Positions 58,003 to 64,000 of a stretch of 64,000 nucleotides of DNA are shown here, piece after piece. The stretch comes from Leekyejoonella antrihumi (GTDB taxonomy: Bacteria > Actinomycetota > Actinomycetes > Actinomycetales > Dermatophilaceae). The first letter of the stretch is position 1. Each line of letters opens with the position of its first letter. The notes under the pieces are model-generated. The model was not told the origin of the DNA. It ran no database searches and was given only the letters and a program-made list of their open reading frames with translations. The stretch lies in the NCBI RefSeq assembly GCF_007845645.1, contig NZ_VCQV01000012.1, forward strand, positions 1 to 64,000. The letters are read 5' to 3'. The position numbers and the translations under genes were made by a program.

Positions 58003-60092
58003 GCCAGCCTCCCCAACTGCTCACGGACGACCGCATCAAGTCGGGCTGACTCGTCCATGGCTTCGAAGAGCTCCTTGCTCAGCCGCTCGATCTTCTGGTC
58101 AATCGGTTCGCCGTCGTCCTCGAGTTCTGGTGCGCCGACGTAACGACCTGGGGTCAGCGCATATCCGGCCTCCTTGATCTCCGCAAGTGTGGCGCTCTTG
58201 CAGAAGCCGGGGATGTCGACGTAGGCCGTGGTTGGGTCTGGGTGTGTGTCACCGGGGGTTTCGACACGGGCTCGTTCCTCGCCCGGCTCAACCAGCCGGT
58301 ATGGCCCGTCGCCCGGCTCAACCAGCCGGTATGGCCCGTCGCCCGGCTCAACCAGCCGGTATGGCCCGTCGCCCGGCTCAACCAGCCGGTGGGGTGCCGT
58401 GGGGGTGGTGAGTCCGTCGAGAGGTGAGGTTGCGTCACCGACAGGCGCGGGCTGGGGGGCCGGCGGAGCGGACAGGGGGTACCTCCCGCTTGCGGGGGAG
58501 ATGGGTCTGGCGGGTGTCCGAGCCGCCGGGTTGAGCAGGGCGGAGCTTGCGGAGCCCGTGTCGAAACCCTGCGAGGACACCTGGTTAGTCCGCGTAGCCG
58601 GCCCCCCAGTCCGTGCCGGGACGGAGGTGGTTGAGTTGGCGTGTTCGTCGCCGGGGGTTTCGACACGTGCTCGCGCTTCGCGCTCGCCCGGCTCAACCAG
58701 CCGTGTATGAGAAGCCGTGCCCCGCCACAAGTGATAGGTGGCAGCGATCTTCGCGATGTCTTCGTCGGAGAGCGCGCGCTCGGCTCGGTCGACCATGTAG
58801 CCCAGCTCGCGGGCGTCGATGAAGAGCACCTGTCCGGTCCGGTCAATCGAACCCTTGGCCCCCGCCGACTTGTCCTTGGCGAAGAACCAGACGCACACCG
58901 GGATGCCGGTGCTGCGGAAGAGCTGAGTCGGCAGCGCCACCATGCACGACACCAGATCCGCTTCCACGAGGTTGGCCCGAATATCCCCTTCCCCACTGGA
59001 GTTCGACGACATCGACCCGTTGGCCATCACCACACCGGCGGTTCCGCCGGGCGCGAGCTTGCTGATGATGTGCTGCATCCATGCGTAGTTGGCGTTGCCC
59101 TTGGGCGGCACCCCGAAGCGCCACCGGCTGTCGTCCTCGTTGCGGCTCCAGTCCTTGATGTTGAACGGCGGGTTGGCCATCACATAGTCGGCCTGCAGGT
59201 CGGGGTGGATGTCGCGGGCGAAGGTGTCGCCCCAGCGCGCACCGAGGCCCTGGGTGTCGATGCCATGGATCGCCAGGTTCATCTGCGCCATCCTCCAGGT
59301 GCGCTCGTTGTTCTCCTGGCCGTAGACCGCGATGTCGGACGCCTCTTCGCCGTGCGACTCGAGGAACTTCTCGGTCTGCACAAACATGCCGCCCGACCCG
59401 CAGCACGGATCGTAGACCCGGCCGTGCGACGGTTCGAGCACCTCGACCAGCACGCGGACCACGCTTGCGGGAGTGTAGAACTCGCCGCCGCGCTTGCCCT
59501 CGGCACGGGCGAACTTCTCCAGGAAGTATTCGTAGACCTCGCCGAGCAGGTCCCGCGCCTTGGTGGCTCCCTGACCGGTGAAGCGTGCGCCGTTGAAGAG
59601 GTCCATCAGCTCGCCGAGGCGGCGCTGGTCCACGTTGTCGCGGCCGTAGAGCCGCGGCAGGGTGCCGCGCAGCGACTGATTCGACCCCATCAGCAGGTCC
59701 ATCGCGTCGTCCACCAGGTCACCGATCGACTTGGCCGGCTCCCCCGCCGCGGCCGGTAGCCCCTTGCCGTGCTCGGCCAGGTAGCCCCAGCGGGCCTGGG
59801 GTGCGACCCAGAAGACGCCGTGACCGACATACTCGTCGAGGTCGTCCTGCTCCTCGGCGATCTGGTCGGCGGCCCACCCGTCGGCGACCAGCTCGGCCTC
59901 GATCTGCTCGCGCCGCTCCTCGAAGGCGTCCGACACATACTTCAAGAAGACCAGCCCGAGGATCACGTCTTTGTATTGCGACGCGTCCATCGAGCCGCGC
60001 AGCTTGTCCGCGGCCTTCCAGAGCGTGTCCTTCAGCTCCTTGACCGTTGACGGCGCCTGGTCTGACGGCTTCTTCTTCGGTGGCACGTTCAC
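57999..60092 (-). CDS. hsdM: Type I restriction enzyme M subunit with repeat-derived insertion
   Basis: 697 residues, against about 520-530 expected. Motif I is VYDPCCGSGG (227-235) and motif IV is NPPF (307-310), so N6-adenine methylation should be intact. The normal core runs to ATYHLWRGTA (460) and resumes at YVDIPGFCKSATLAEIKEAGYALTPGRYVG (624 on). Between them, residues 461-624 are low-complexity Pro/Gly/Thr-rich sequence encoded by palindromic repeats, including RLVEPGDGPY three times in tandem. The insertion lies in the linker just before the C-terminal helices that contact HsdS, and stays in frame. ATG 60092 overlaps the upstream gene by 4 nt. Confidence 0.94.
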   Translation of the reverse strand: MNVPPKKKPSDQAPSTVKELKDTLWKAADKLRGSMDASQYKDVILGLVFLKYVSDAFEERREQIEAELVADGWAADQIAEEQDDLDEYVGHGVFWVAPQARWGYLAEHGKGLPAAAGEPAKSIGDLVDDAMDLLMGSNQSLRGTLPRLYGRDNVDQRRLGELMDLFNGARFTGQGATKARDLLGEVYEYFLEKFARAEGKRGGEFYTPASVVRVLVEVLEPSHGRVYDPCCGSGGMFVQTEKFLESHGEEASDIAVYGQENNERTWRMAQMNLAIHGIDTQGLGARWGDTFARDIHPDLQADYVMANPPFNIKDWSRNEDDSRWRFGVPPKGNANYAWMQHIISKLAPGGTAGVVMANGSMSSNSSGEGDIRANLVEADLVSCMVALPTQLFRSTGIPVCVWFFAKDKSAGAKGSIDRTGQVLFIDARELGYMVDRAERALSDEDIAKIAATYHLWRGTASHTRLVEPGEREARARVETPGDEHANSTTSVPARTGGPATRTNQVSSQGFDTGSASSALLNPAARTPARPISPASGRYPLSAPPAPQPAPVGDATSPLDGLTTPTAPHRLVEPGDGPYRLVEPGDGPYRLVEPGDGPYRLVEPGEERARVETPGDTHPDPTTAYVDIPGFCKSATLAEIKEAGYALTPGRYVGAPELEDDGEPIDQKIERLSKELFEAMDESARLDAVVREQLGRLA
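58221..58712 (-). repeat. Repeat-derived insertion inside hsdM
   Basis: Codons 461-624 of hsdM. It contains family B repeats (GGTTGAGCCGGGCGAG core near 58690 and four or more copies between 58258 and 58390), copies of GTGTCGAAACCC, and a second palindrome, TCCCGC-TTGC-GGG, near 58485-58500. Residues R-L-V-E-P-G recur wherever the repeat is read in this frame. 58281-58388 is a tight 30-bp tandem (RLVEPGDGPY x3 plus a partial). The reading frame is preserved through all of it. Confidence 0.9.
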
Positions 60093-62143
60093 TCTCCCTT
60101 GGCGGTCATCGCATTGTCCTTGGTCAGGGGCTCACCTGTCGCCGAAACCAGCTCGACAGCTCCCACGGCGACCCCGTCGGTCAACGTCTGCTGCAGCGCA
60201 GTCAGGGCGGTGAGCCTGCGCTGCAGGTCATCGCGCTGCCGTGCGAGATCATCGACGCTGGTGGTGAGGGCTGCGCGCTGGCTCGTCGGGACGAGTCGCA
60301 CGGTCCAGGTCCGGTAGGCCTTCGCGGCCACCGGCTGGCGCACCAGGTCCGCGGCGAGCACGTCGGGCACCAGGGCTCCGCGTGGCTCACCGCCGCCGGT
60401 GATCCGCAGGATCCGCGCCGGTGAGCACACCACCGACCCGCCGCGTCGGTCGACTTGCGCGCTGACCCGCCGGCCGGTGCAGAAGACCACGTCGCCCGGC
60501 TCGGTCAGCGCCGCCGCAGGGTAGTCGCAGTGCAGTCGCAGCCGGTCGATCCGCCTGCTGCCCCAGGCACTTGCGCCGGTCAGCTCCTCCGGCCCGATCA
60601 ACACGACACCGCCTAATGCATCGGGATCGGCCGCCTGCACGTCGCGTGGCCGGATGCGGTGCCCGGGCAGCAGCCGGACCTGCCCGGCCTGCATCGCCCG
60701 ACCAAGGGTGATCGTCATCGGCACGGCATCCGCGGCAGCACCAGTCGGTCGCACGAGTCGGCCGGTCAGCCCGGCCGCGGCCTGCAGCCGCTCGACCTCC
60801 AGCACGGTCTGCGCCGGTGTCGGCGTGGCCGGTGACACGGGGGCGGGCGCCGCCGTCACCAGGTCACCGCGGGCGGCCACCAGCGCCGGCGCACTGACCA
60901 GGCGCGCGTGCCGGAAGGCGTGACCACGCACGACGTGCACGTCACCCAACGCGGCGACGGCGTCGGTGGCGATCTCATCGCGCACCGACTCGTCCAACGG
61001 CACGTCGGTCAGATCACCGACCACGGTCCACCGCTGCGTTGCCGGCACATCCGGGTGGGCCGAGCCGAGCAGCCACAGCGCGAGCTGCCGGCGCCCCCCA
61101 TGCGGCAGCAGCCCCTTCGGCAGCCGCAGTGCGAGCCGCAACCGGCCGGCGCGCAGGATGTCGTCCCGGTCACGCTCGGCCTCGCGATCGCGCAGCCGGT
61201 CCACGAGCGCCGATGCGGGCGCCACGACCAGCGCCCACTGCCGGTCGCTCATCCGCAGGGTCAGCTCGCCCACCTCGTGCAGGATCTGTCGGTCGGTCAT
61301 CAGTGGCCGCGGGCCATCGGGCAGCTGCGACATCACCAGGGCGGGCCCGTCGAGCACGGGCAGTCCGTCGTCGGTCGCGCACGTCTCGGTGACGATGCCG
61401 TGTGCTCGGATCCGCTGCTGCGACAACCTCACCCACTCCCCTGGATGGTCCCCCAGGATCACCGTGGCCGAGTCCTCGCCATCGATGGCTGCAGCCGGCA
61501 CCAGATTGGTGCCACCGCGCGACGCGTCGACCAGGGTGAGCGGCTCCATGCCGAGCGCGACGGCAAGCGCCCGCGCCGTCGCGGTGACCAGCGCGCACAG
61601 CTCGGAGCTCACTGCCGTCCGCCGGCCCGAACCCCCGTCGTGGCGCAGCCGCGCCTCGATCAGGGTGTCCAGCGCACGGGCCGGTGAGTAGGCCGCGTCG
61701 GCCAGGCTGTCGGCATACGCCAGCGTCTGCGCGGCGTCGGCAGGAAGCGCCTCGAGCTCGCGGCGCAGGAAACGGTCGTCCGGGTCGACCTCTGTCGCCA
61801 GGACCCGCGCATAGTCGACGCCGAGATCGGTGAGCTGCTCGCCGGTGATCGCCGACAGCGTGAGCAGCGCGCTCAGCGTCTGGGGCGCGACATCGTCGGC
61901 GGGGTGGGCGAAGGCGACGGCATCGGCCAGCGCATCCGGGTTGTTGCCCCTGCCGGTCCGCTGCAGCCAGCTGCCGACGCTCGCGGGGTCGAAGACGGGG
62001 TGACCGCTTCGCTTTGCCGTCGGCTGCGGGAAGTCGGCGTGGCGACTGCGCCACATCGACACCACCGGCCGCTGCACCTGCGCCAGACGTGCCACGTCGG
62101 CAAGGGTCATCCAGGTGCGGGGCTCCGCCGTCGCTGTCGTCAT
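60089..62143 (-). CDS. Extra type I RM gene: HTH + degenerate methyltransferase + HsdS-like end
   Basis: 684 residues, first gene of the operon, overlapping hsdM by 4 nt. Residues 10-65 (TLADVARLAQVQRPVVSMWRSRHADFPQP...FDPASVGSWLQRTG) are a MerR/excisionase-like DNA-binding domain. Residues 180-360 follow the HsdM fold order: SSELCALVTATARALA, LVDASRGGTNL where D-P-x-x-G-S-G-G is expected, ALVMSQLPDG where N-P-P-F is expected, and LRLALRLPKGLLPHGGRRQLALWLLG as in HsdM. Residues 480-665 resemble one HsdS half: LTEPGDVVFCTGRRVSAQVDRRGG, then a coiled helix ARQRDDLQRRLTALTALQQTLTDGVAVGAVEL. Catalysis looks lost; a targeting or regulatory subunit is inferred. Confidence 0.75.
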   Translation of the reverse strand: MTTATAEPRTWMTLADVARLAQVQRPVVSMWRSRHADFPQPTAKRSGHPVFDPASVGSWLQRTGRGNNPDALADAVAFAHPADDVAPQTLSALLTLSAITGEQLTDLGVDYARVLATEVDPDDRFLRRELEALPADAAQTLAYADSLADAAYSPARALDTLIEARLRHDGGSGRRTAVSSELCALVTATARALAVALGMEPLTLVDASRGGTNLVPAAAIDGEDSATVILGDHPGEWVRLSQQRIRAHGIVTETCATDDGLPVLDGPALVMSQLPDGPRPLMTDRQILHEVGELTLRMSDRQWALVVAPASALVDRLRDREAERDRDDILRAGRLRLALRLPKGLLPHGGRRQLALWLLGSAHPDVPATQRWTVVGDLTDVPLDESVRDEIATDAVAALGDVHVVRGHAFRHARLVSAPALVAARGDLVTAAPAPVSPATPTPAQTVLEVERLQAAAGLTGRLVRPTGAAADAVPMTITLGRAMQAGQVRLLPGHRIRPRDVQAADPDALGGVVLIGPEELTGASAWGSRRIDRLRLHCDYPAAALTEPGDVVFCTGRRVSAQVDRRGGSVVCSPARILRITGGGEPRGALVPDVLAADLVRQPVAAKAYRTWTVRLVPTSQRAALTTSVDDLARQRDDLQRRLTALTALQQTLTDGVAVGAVELVSATGEPLTKDNAMTAKGE

Positions 62144-62320
62144 GGCACCTCCTTTCGGCTGATGGGCGTGTGGTGAGCGTATCCGTGCGCGGTGACAACC
62201 CTCGCCTGGTTTCTGATAACCCCCCTTATCGACTACTCACCGCACTATCCGCGACGGCGCGCTGCAGAGTTCTCGGCAGCGGTTGACCACCTCGGTCGGC
62301 CCCGCAGCAGGAGGACCCGC

Positions 62321-62794
62321 ATGAAGCATCTCAAGCACGTCATCGGCTACGGCGCGACCGCCGTGATCGCACTCGGCATCGGCGCGGTCGGTGCCTCGGG
62401 CGGCGGCAGCGGCACCGCCAGCGCGGCGACCACCCCGGAGCCCACGGTCACCGTTCACGACTCACCCGCGCCGGCTGCGACCGTCACCGACACCGCCACG
62501 GCCACCGTTACGGCACCCGCAAAGACGGTGACCGTCACGGCCAAGCCCAAAGGGCCGTCCGCCACGATCGGCGGCGACGGCACGTATGCCGTGGGCAAGG
62601 ACATCAAGCCCGGCACCTATGTCTCGTCCACCCCGGACAGCGGCAACTGCTACTGGGCACGACTGCGGAACACCAATGGTGATCTCAACAGCATCCTGGC
62701 CAACAACAACTCGGCCGGTCAGTCGCTGGTGACGATCCTGGCGTCCGACAGGTTCTTCGAGACCAGCGGATGCAACACCTGGACCCGCCGCTGA
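62321..62794 (+). CDS. Secreted protein with C-terminal small Cys-containing domain
   Basis: 157 residues from ATG 62321 with AGGAGGA upstream. A signal-like N-terminus (MKHLKHVIGYGATAVIALGIGAVGASGGG) is followed by a Thr/Val/Ala-rich stalk (about 35-80) and a compact domain, GDGTYAVGKDIKPGTYVSS...CYWARLRNTNGDLNSILANNN...VTILASDRFFETSGCNTW, with two cysteines likely disulfide-linked. The domain is frequent in secreted actinobacterial proteins; function unknown. Divergent from the restriction operon across about 177 bp that must hold its promoter. Confidence 0.8.
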   Translation: MKHLKHVIGYGATAVIALGIGAVGASGGGSGTASAATTPEPTVTVHDSPAPAATVTDTATATVTAPAKTVTVTAKPKGPSATIGGDGTYAVGKDIKPGTYVSSTPDSGNCYWARLRNTNGDLNSILANNNSAGQSLVTILASDRFFETSGCNTWTRR

Positions 62795-62797
62795 GCC

Positions 62798-63112
62798 ATG
62801 GTCCGCAAACGGAGTAAACGACTCACCGACCGCCTGGGACTGTGGCGGCGGGCGCACTACCCGCCGACCCGGACGTGCTCGGCCACCGGCAAGTACTGCT
62901 TCCCGGATCGCCGCGCAGCACGGCGCGCCCTGCAGGACGCCGCCGCCGCCCGTCGCATCGCGGCCGAGGCGCTCGGCGACCCGAATGTGAGTCGGCGCCA
63001 CGAGTGCCGCGCGTATCGATGCACGCACTGCCGCGCTTGGCACCTGACGTCGCACCCACCGGAGAAGACTCACGCGGCGGCGGTCGAACGGGGCCGGCCG
63101 ACGCGCAGCTGA
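62798..63112 (+). CDS. Small zinc-ribbon-like protein
   Basis: 104 residues, 3 nt after the preceding gene. Strongly basic N-terminus (MVRKRSKRLTDRLGLWRR), CSATGKYCFPDRRAARRAL, then ECRAYRCTHCRAWHLTSHPP, giving four cysteines able to bind zinc. The K-x-x-F-x-x-x-x-x-A ... R-x-Y-x-C-x-x-C-x-x-W-H-L-T-S pattern is familiar from small proteins of actinophages and actinobacterial genomes, function unknown. Confidence 0.7.
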   Translation: MVRKRSKRLTDRLGLWRRAHYPPTRTCSATGKYCFPDRRAARRALQDAAAARRIAAEALGDPNVSRRHECRAYRCTHCRAWHLTSHPPEKTHAAAVERGRPTRS

Positions 63113-63163
63113 GCCGCTCATCCGCATCGATCAGACATCAACCACGGGGACAAGGGGGACCGC

Positions 63164-63379
63164 ATGATGCCCAACCAGCTGTTGTGGGCGTGGGCGGGGA
63201 GCCACGCTGGACAACTGCTCCTACTCGGGGCAGTCCTGCTCGAAGCTCTCCTCGTGTGGGCGTATCGCGGGGATCGTGACCCGAGTCCCTGGGCACCTAC
63301 CCATACGACTACCGCCACGATGACGGTTCACCAGGCGTGCCGTCAGTCCCGTGACATCGAATCGAAGCGCAGCACGTAA
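63164..63379 (+). CDS. Possible small membrane protein
   Basis: 71 codons from ATG 63164, with GGGGGA 8 nt upstream. One hydrophobic segment (about residues 14-34: SHAGQLLLLGAVLLEALLVWAY), then a polar tail. The last 37 nt overlap the convergent phosphatase gene. No family recognised. It could be a real small protein or chance, since the tail lies antisense to coding sequence. Confidence 0.35.
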   Translation: MMPNQLLWAWAGSHAGQLLLLGAVLLEALLVWAYRGDRDPSPWAPTHTTTATMTVHQACRQSRDIESKRST

Positions 63380-63852
63380 TCGGCCTGTGCCTCGGTCTCC
63401 ACCGCGCCCTGGTCGTAGTGCTCACGCACGTAGGCGACGGCCGAGTCTGCCGGCACGCCGTCGAGGATTGCCGCGCAGGCAAGCGCGGTGCCCGTGCGGC
63501 CATGTCCCCCGTAGCACGCGACTTCCACGCGCTCTCGGATAGACCGGTCCCACAGCTCACGAACGGCTGCCGCGAACTCGCTGTTGTCGTCCGGCAGACC
63601 GAAGTCCGGCCAACGGACCCAGATCGACTCCCAGCCGACCGATGGTGGCGGCTCACCGAACAGGTAGGCGCCCCAGTCCGGCAGCAGCCCTGAGGGCAGC
63701 GGCCTGCTCAGCCCCCGACCGCGCACCAGCCGACCGGACGGCAGCCGCAGCACACCGGCCGCCAACGGGTCCCACCTTGTGCCCACCACTACAGCGTAGA
63801 CGACAGGGTCTCGCCGCAATCGCGACGACGAAGCACCCAGGACGTCGCCCAC
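63343..63852 (-). CDS. Protein-tyrosine-phosphatase-like protein
   Basis: 169 residues. The Cys-x5-Arg active-site loop is VACYGGHGRTGTALACA (Cys113, Arg119). An upstream aspartate (WPDFGLPDDN) could be the general acid. The HC of classical enzymes is A-C here. Substrate unknown: phosphotyrosine, phosphoinositide or RNA-type substrates are all served by this fold. GTG start 63852 is tentative. Confidence 0.75.
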   Translation of the reverse strand: MGDVLGASSSRLRRDPVVYAVVVGTRWDPLAAGVLRLPSGRLVRGRGLSRPLPSGLLPDWGAYLFGEPPPSVGWESIWVRWPDFGLPDDNSEFAAAVRELWDRSIRERVEVACYGGHGRTGTALACAAILDGVPADSAVAYVREHYDQGAVETEAQADYVLRFDSMSRD

Positions 63853-63881
63853 ACCGTGTTGCGGCGTGTGGCTCCTGGCCG

Positions 63882-64000
63882 TCAGTCCTCAGGGTTCCAG
63901 GTCAGCAGACGCACCCGGCTGACGTGGTCCACATGCTCGTGCATCGCGCGCGCTGCGGCCGCCTCGTCACCGGCCCGAATCGCCGCCGCGATCCGCTCGT
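63882..64000 (-). CDS. C-terminal end of a GntR (FCD-domain) regulator, cut by window edge
   Basis: 39 codons before the stop at 63882-63884. ERIAAAIRAGDEAAAARAMHEHVDHV is the last helix pair of the FCD effector domain of FadR-type GntR regulators, where the His commonly binds metal. Only the tail is visible; assignment of ligand impossible. Confidence 0.6.
   Translation of the reverse strand, partial: ERIAAAIRAGDEAAAARAMHEHVDHVSRVRLLTWNPED

Noticed and set aside
58281-58388. CRISPR-like array (30-bp units)
   Set aside because: Units are adjacent with no unique spacers and are in-frame codons of hsdM.

Overview
The window is from a high-GC actinobacterium. Gene order and protein types (homodimeric AceE next to a PucR-type fatty-acid regulator and a FAS-II/carboxyltransferase operon, DUF3052, DUF3145, fused RNase H/phosphatase, DUF222 HNH nuclease, NCS1 transporter CytX) fit the order Micrococcales, most likely Dermacoccaceae or Intrasporangiaceae. 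That placement is inference from memory, not a database result. Most genes are chromosomal housekeeping. The accessory part is concentrated at the right end (about 50.7-63.9 kb).

Layout. 0-2.2 kb: the tail of an IS5-type transposase, RNase P RNA (minus strand) and an RNB-domain ribonuclease. 2.2-7.8 kb: yaaA overlapping a permease gene, a stand-alone fabH paralogue, a quinone-oxidoreductase-like enzyme and an acyl-CoA synthetase. 7.9-11.6 kb: thiamine salvage operon cytX-thiM-thiE-thiD behind a TPP riboswitch, each gene overlapping the next by 4 nt. 11.6-16.8 kb: metZ, RNase H/phosphatase, zinc-ribbon coiled-coil protein, Nif3-like protein, tRNA-Val(UAC), 1-Cys peroxiredoxin and DUF3052. 16.9-26.4 kb: aceE, then fasR-like regulator, fabD (with a fused lipoyl-like domain), fabH, acpP, fabF, accD, so pyruvate-to-acetyl-CoA and type II fatty acid synthesis sit together. 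26.4-32.4 kb: DUF3145, then a second TPP riboswitch, a tiny leader ORF and thiO-thiS-thiG-thiE2-thiC (de novo thiamine), plus a membrane protein. 32.4-37 kb: sugar isomerase/epimerase, pyruvate oxidase, FMN glutamate-synthase-like protein. 37-43 kb: cell-wall recycling (nagZ, decayed anmK, amino-sugar kinase; divergently murR-like regulator, murQ; then a serine hydrolase). 43-50.6 kb: molybdopterin oxidoreductase, fasciclin lipoprotein, TauE/SafE, Kup, MntH, MntR. 50.7-53.3 kb: HNH nuclease and nitrilase. 53.5-62.1 kb: a type I restriction-modification operon. 62.3-64 kb: small secreted and zinc-ribbon proteins, a tyrosine-phosphatase-like protein and the end of a GntR-type regulator.

Most unusual content. 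(1) The restriction operon begins with a fourth gene (60089-62143) that looks like a MerR/excisionase-type DNA-binding domain, a methyltransferase core that has lost its catalytic signatures, and an HsdS-like target-recognition end, co-translated with hsdM. (2) hsdM carries about 165 extra residues built from the same palindromic repeat that lies in tandem between hsdS and hsdR. (3) Several intergenic regions carry short private repeats beside stop codons. (4) thiO is translationally coupled to a 19-codon leader directly after its riboswitch. (5) FabD has a lipoyl-like domain whose modifiable lysine is replaced by arginine. (6) anmK is reduced to its start region but still bridges its neighbours.
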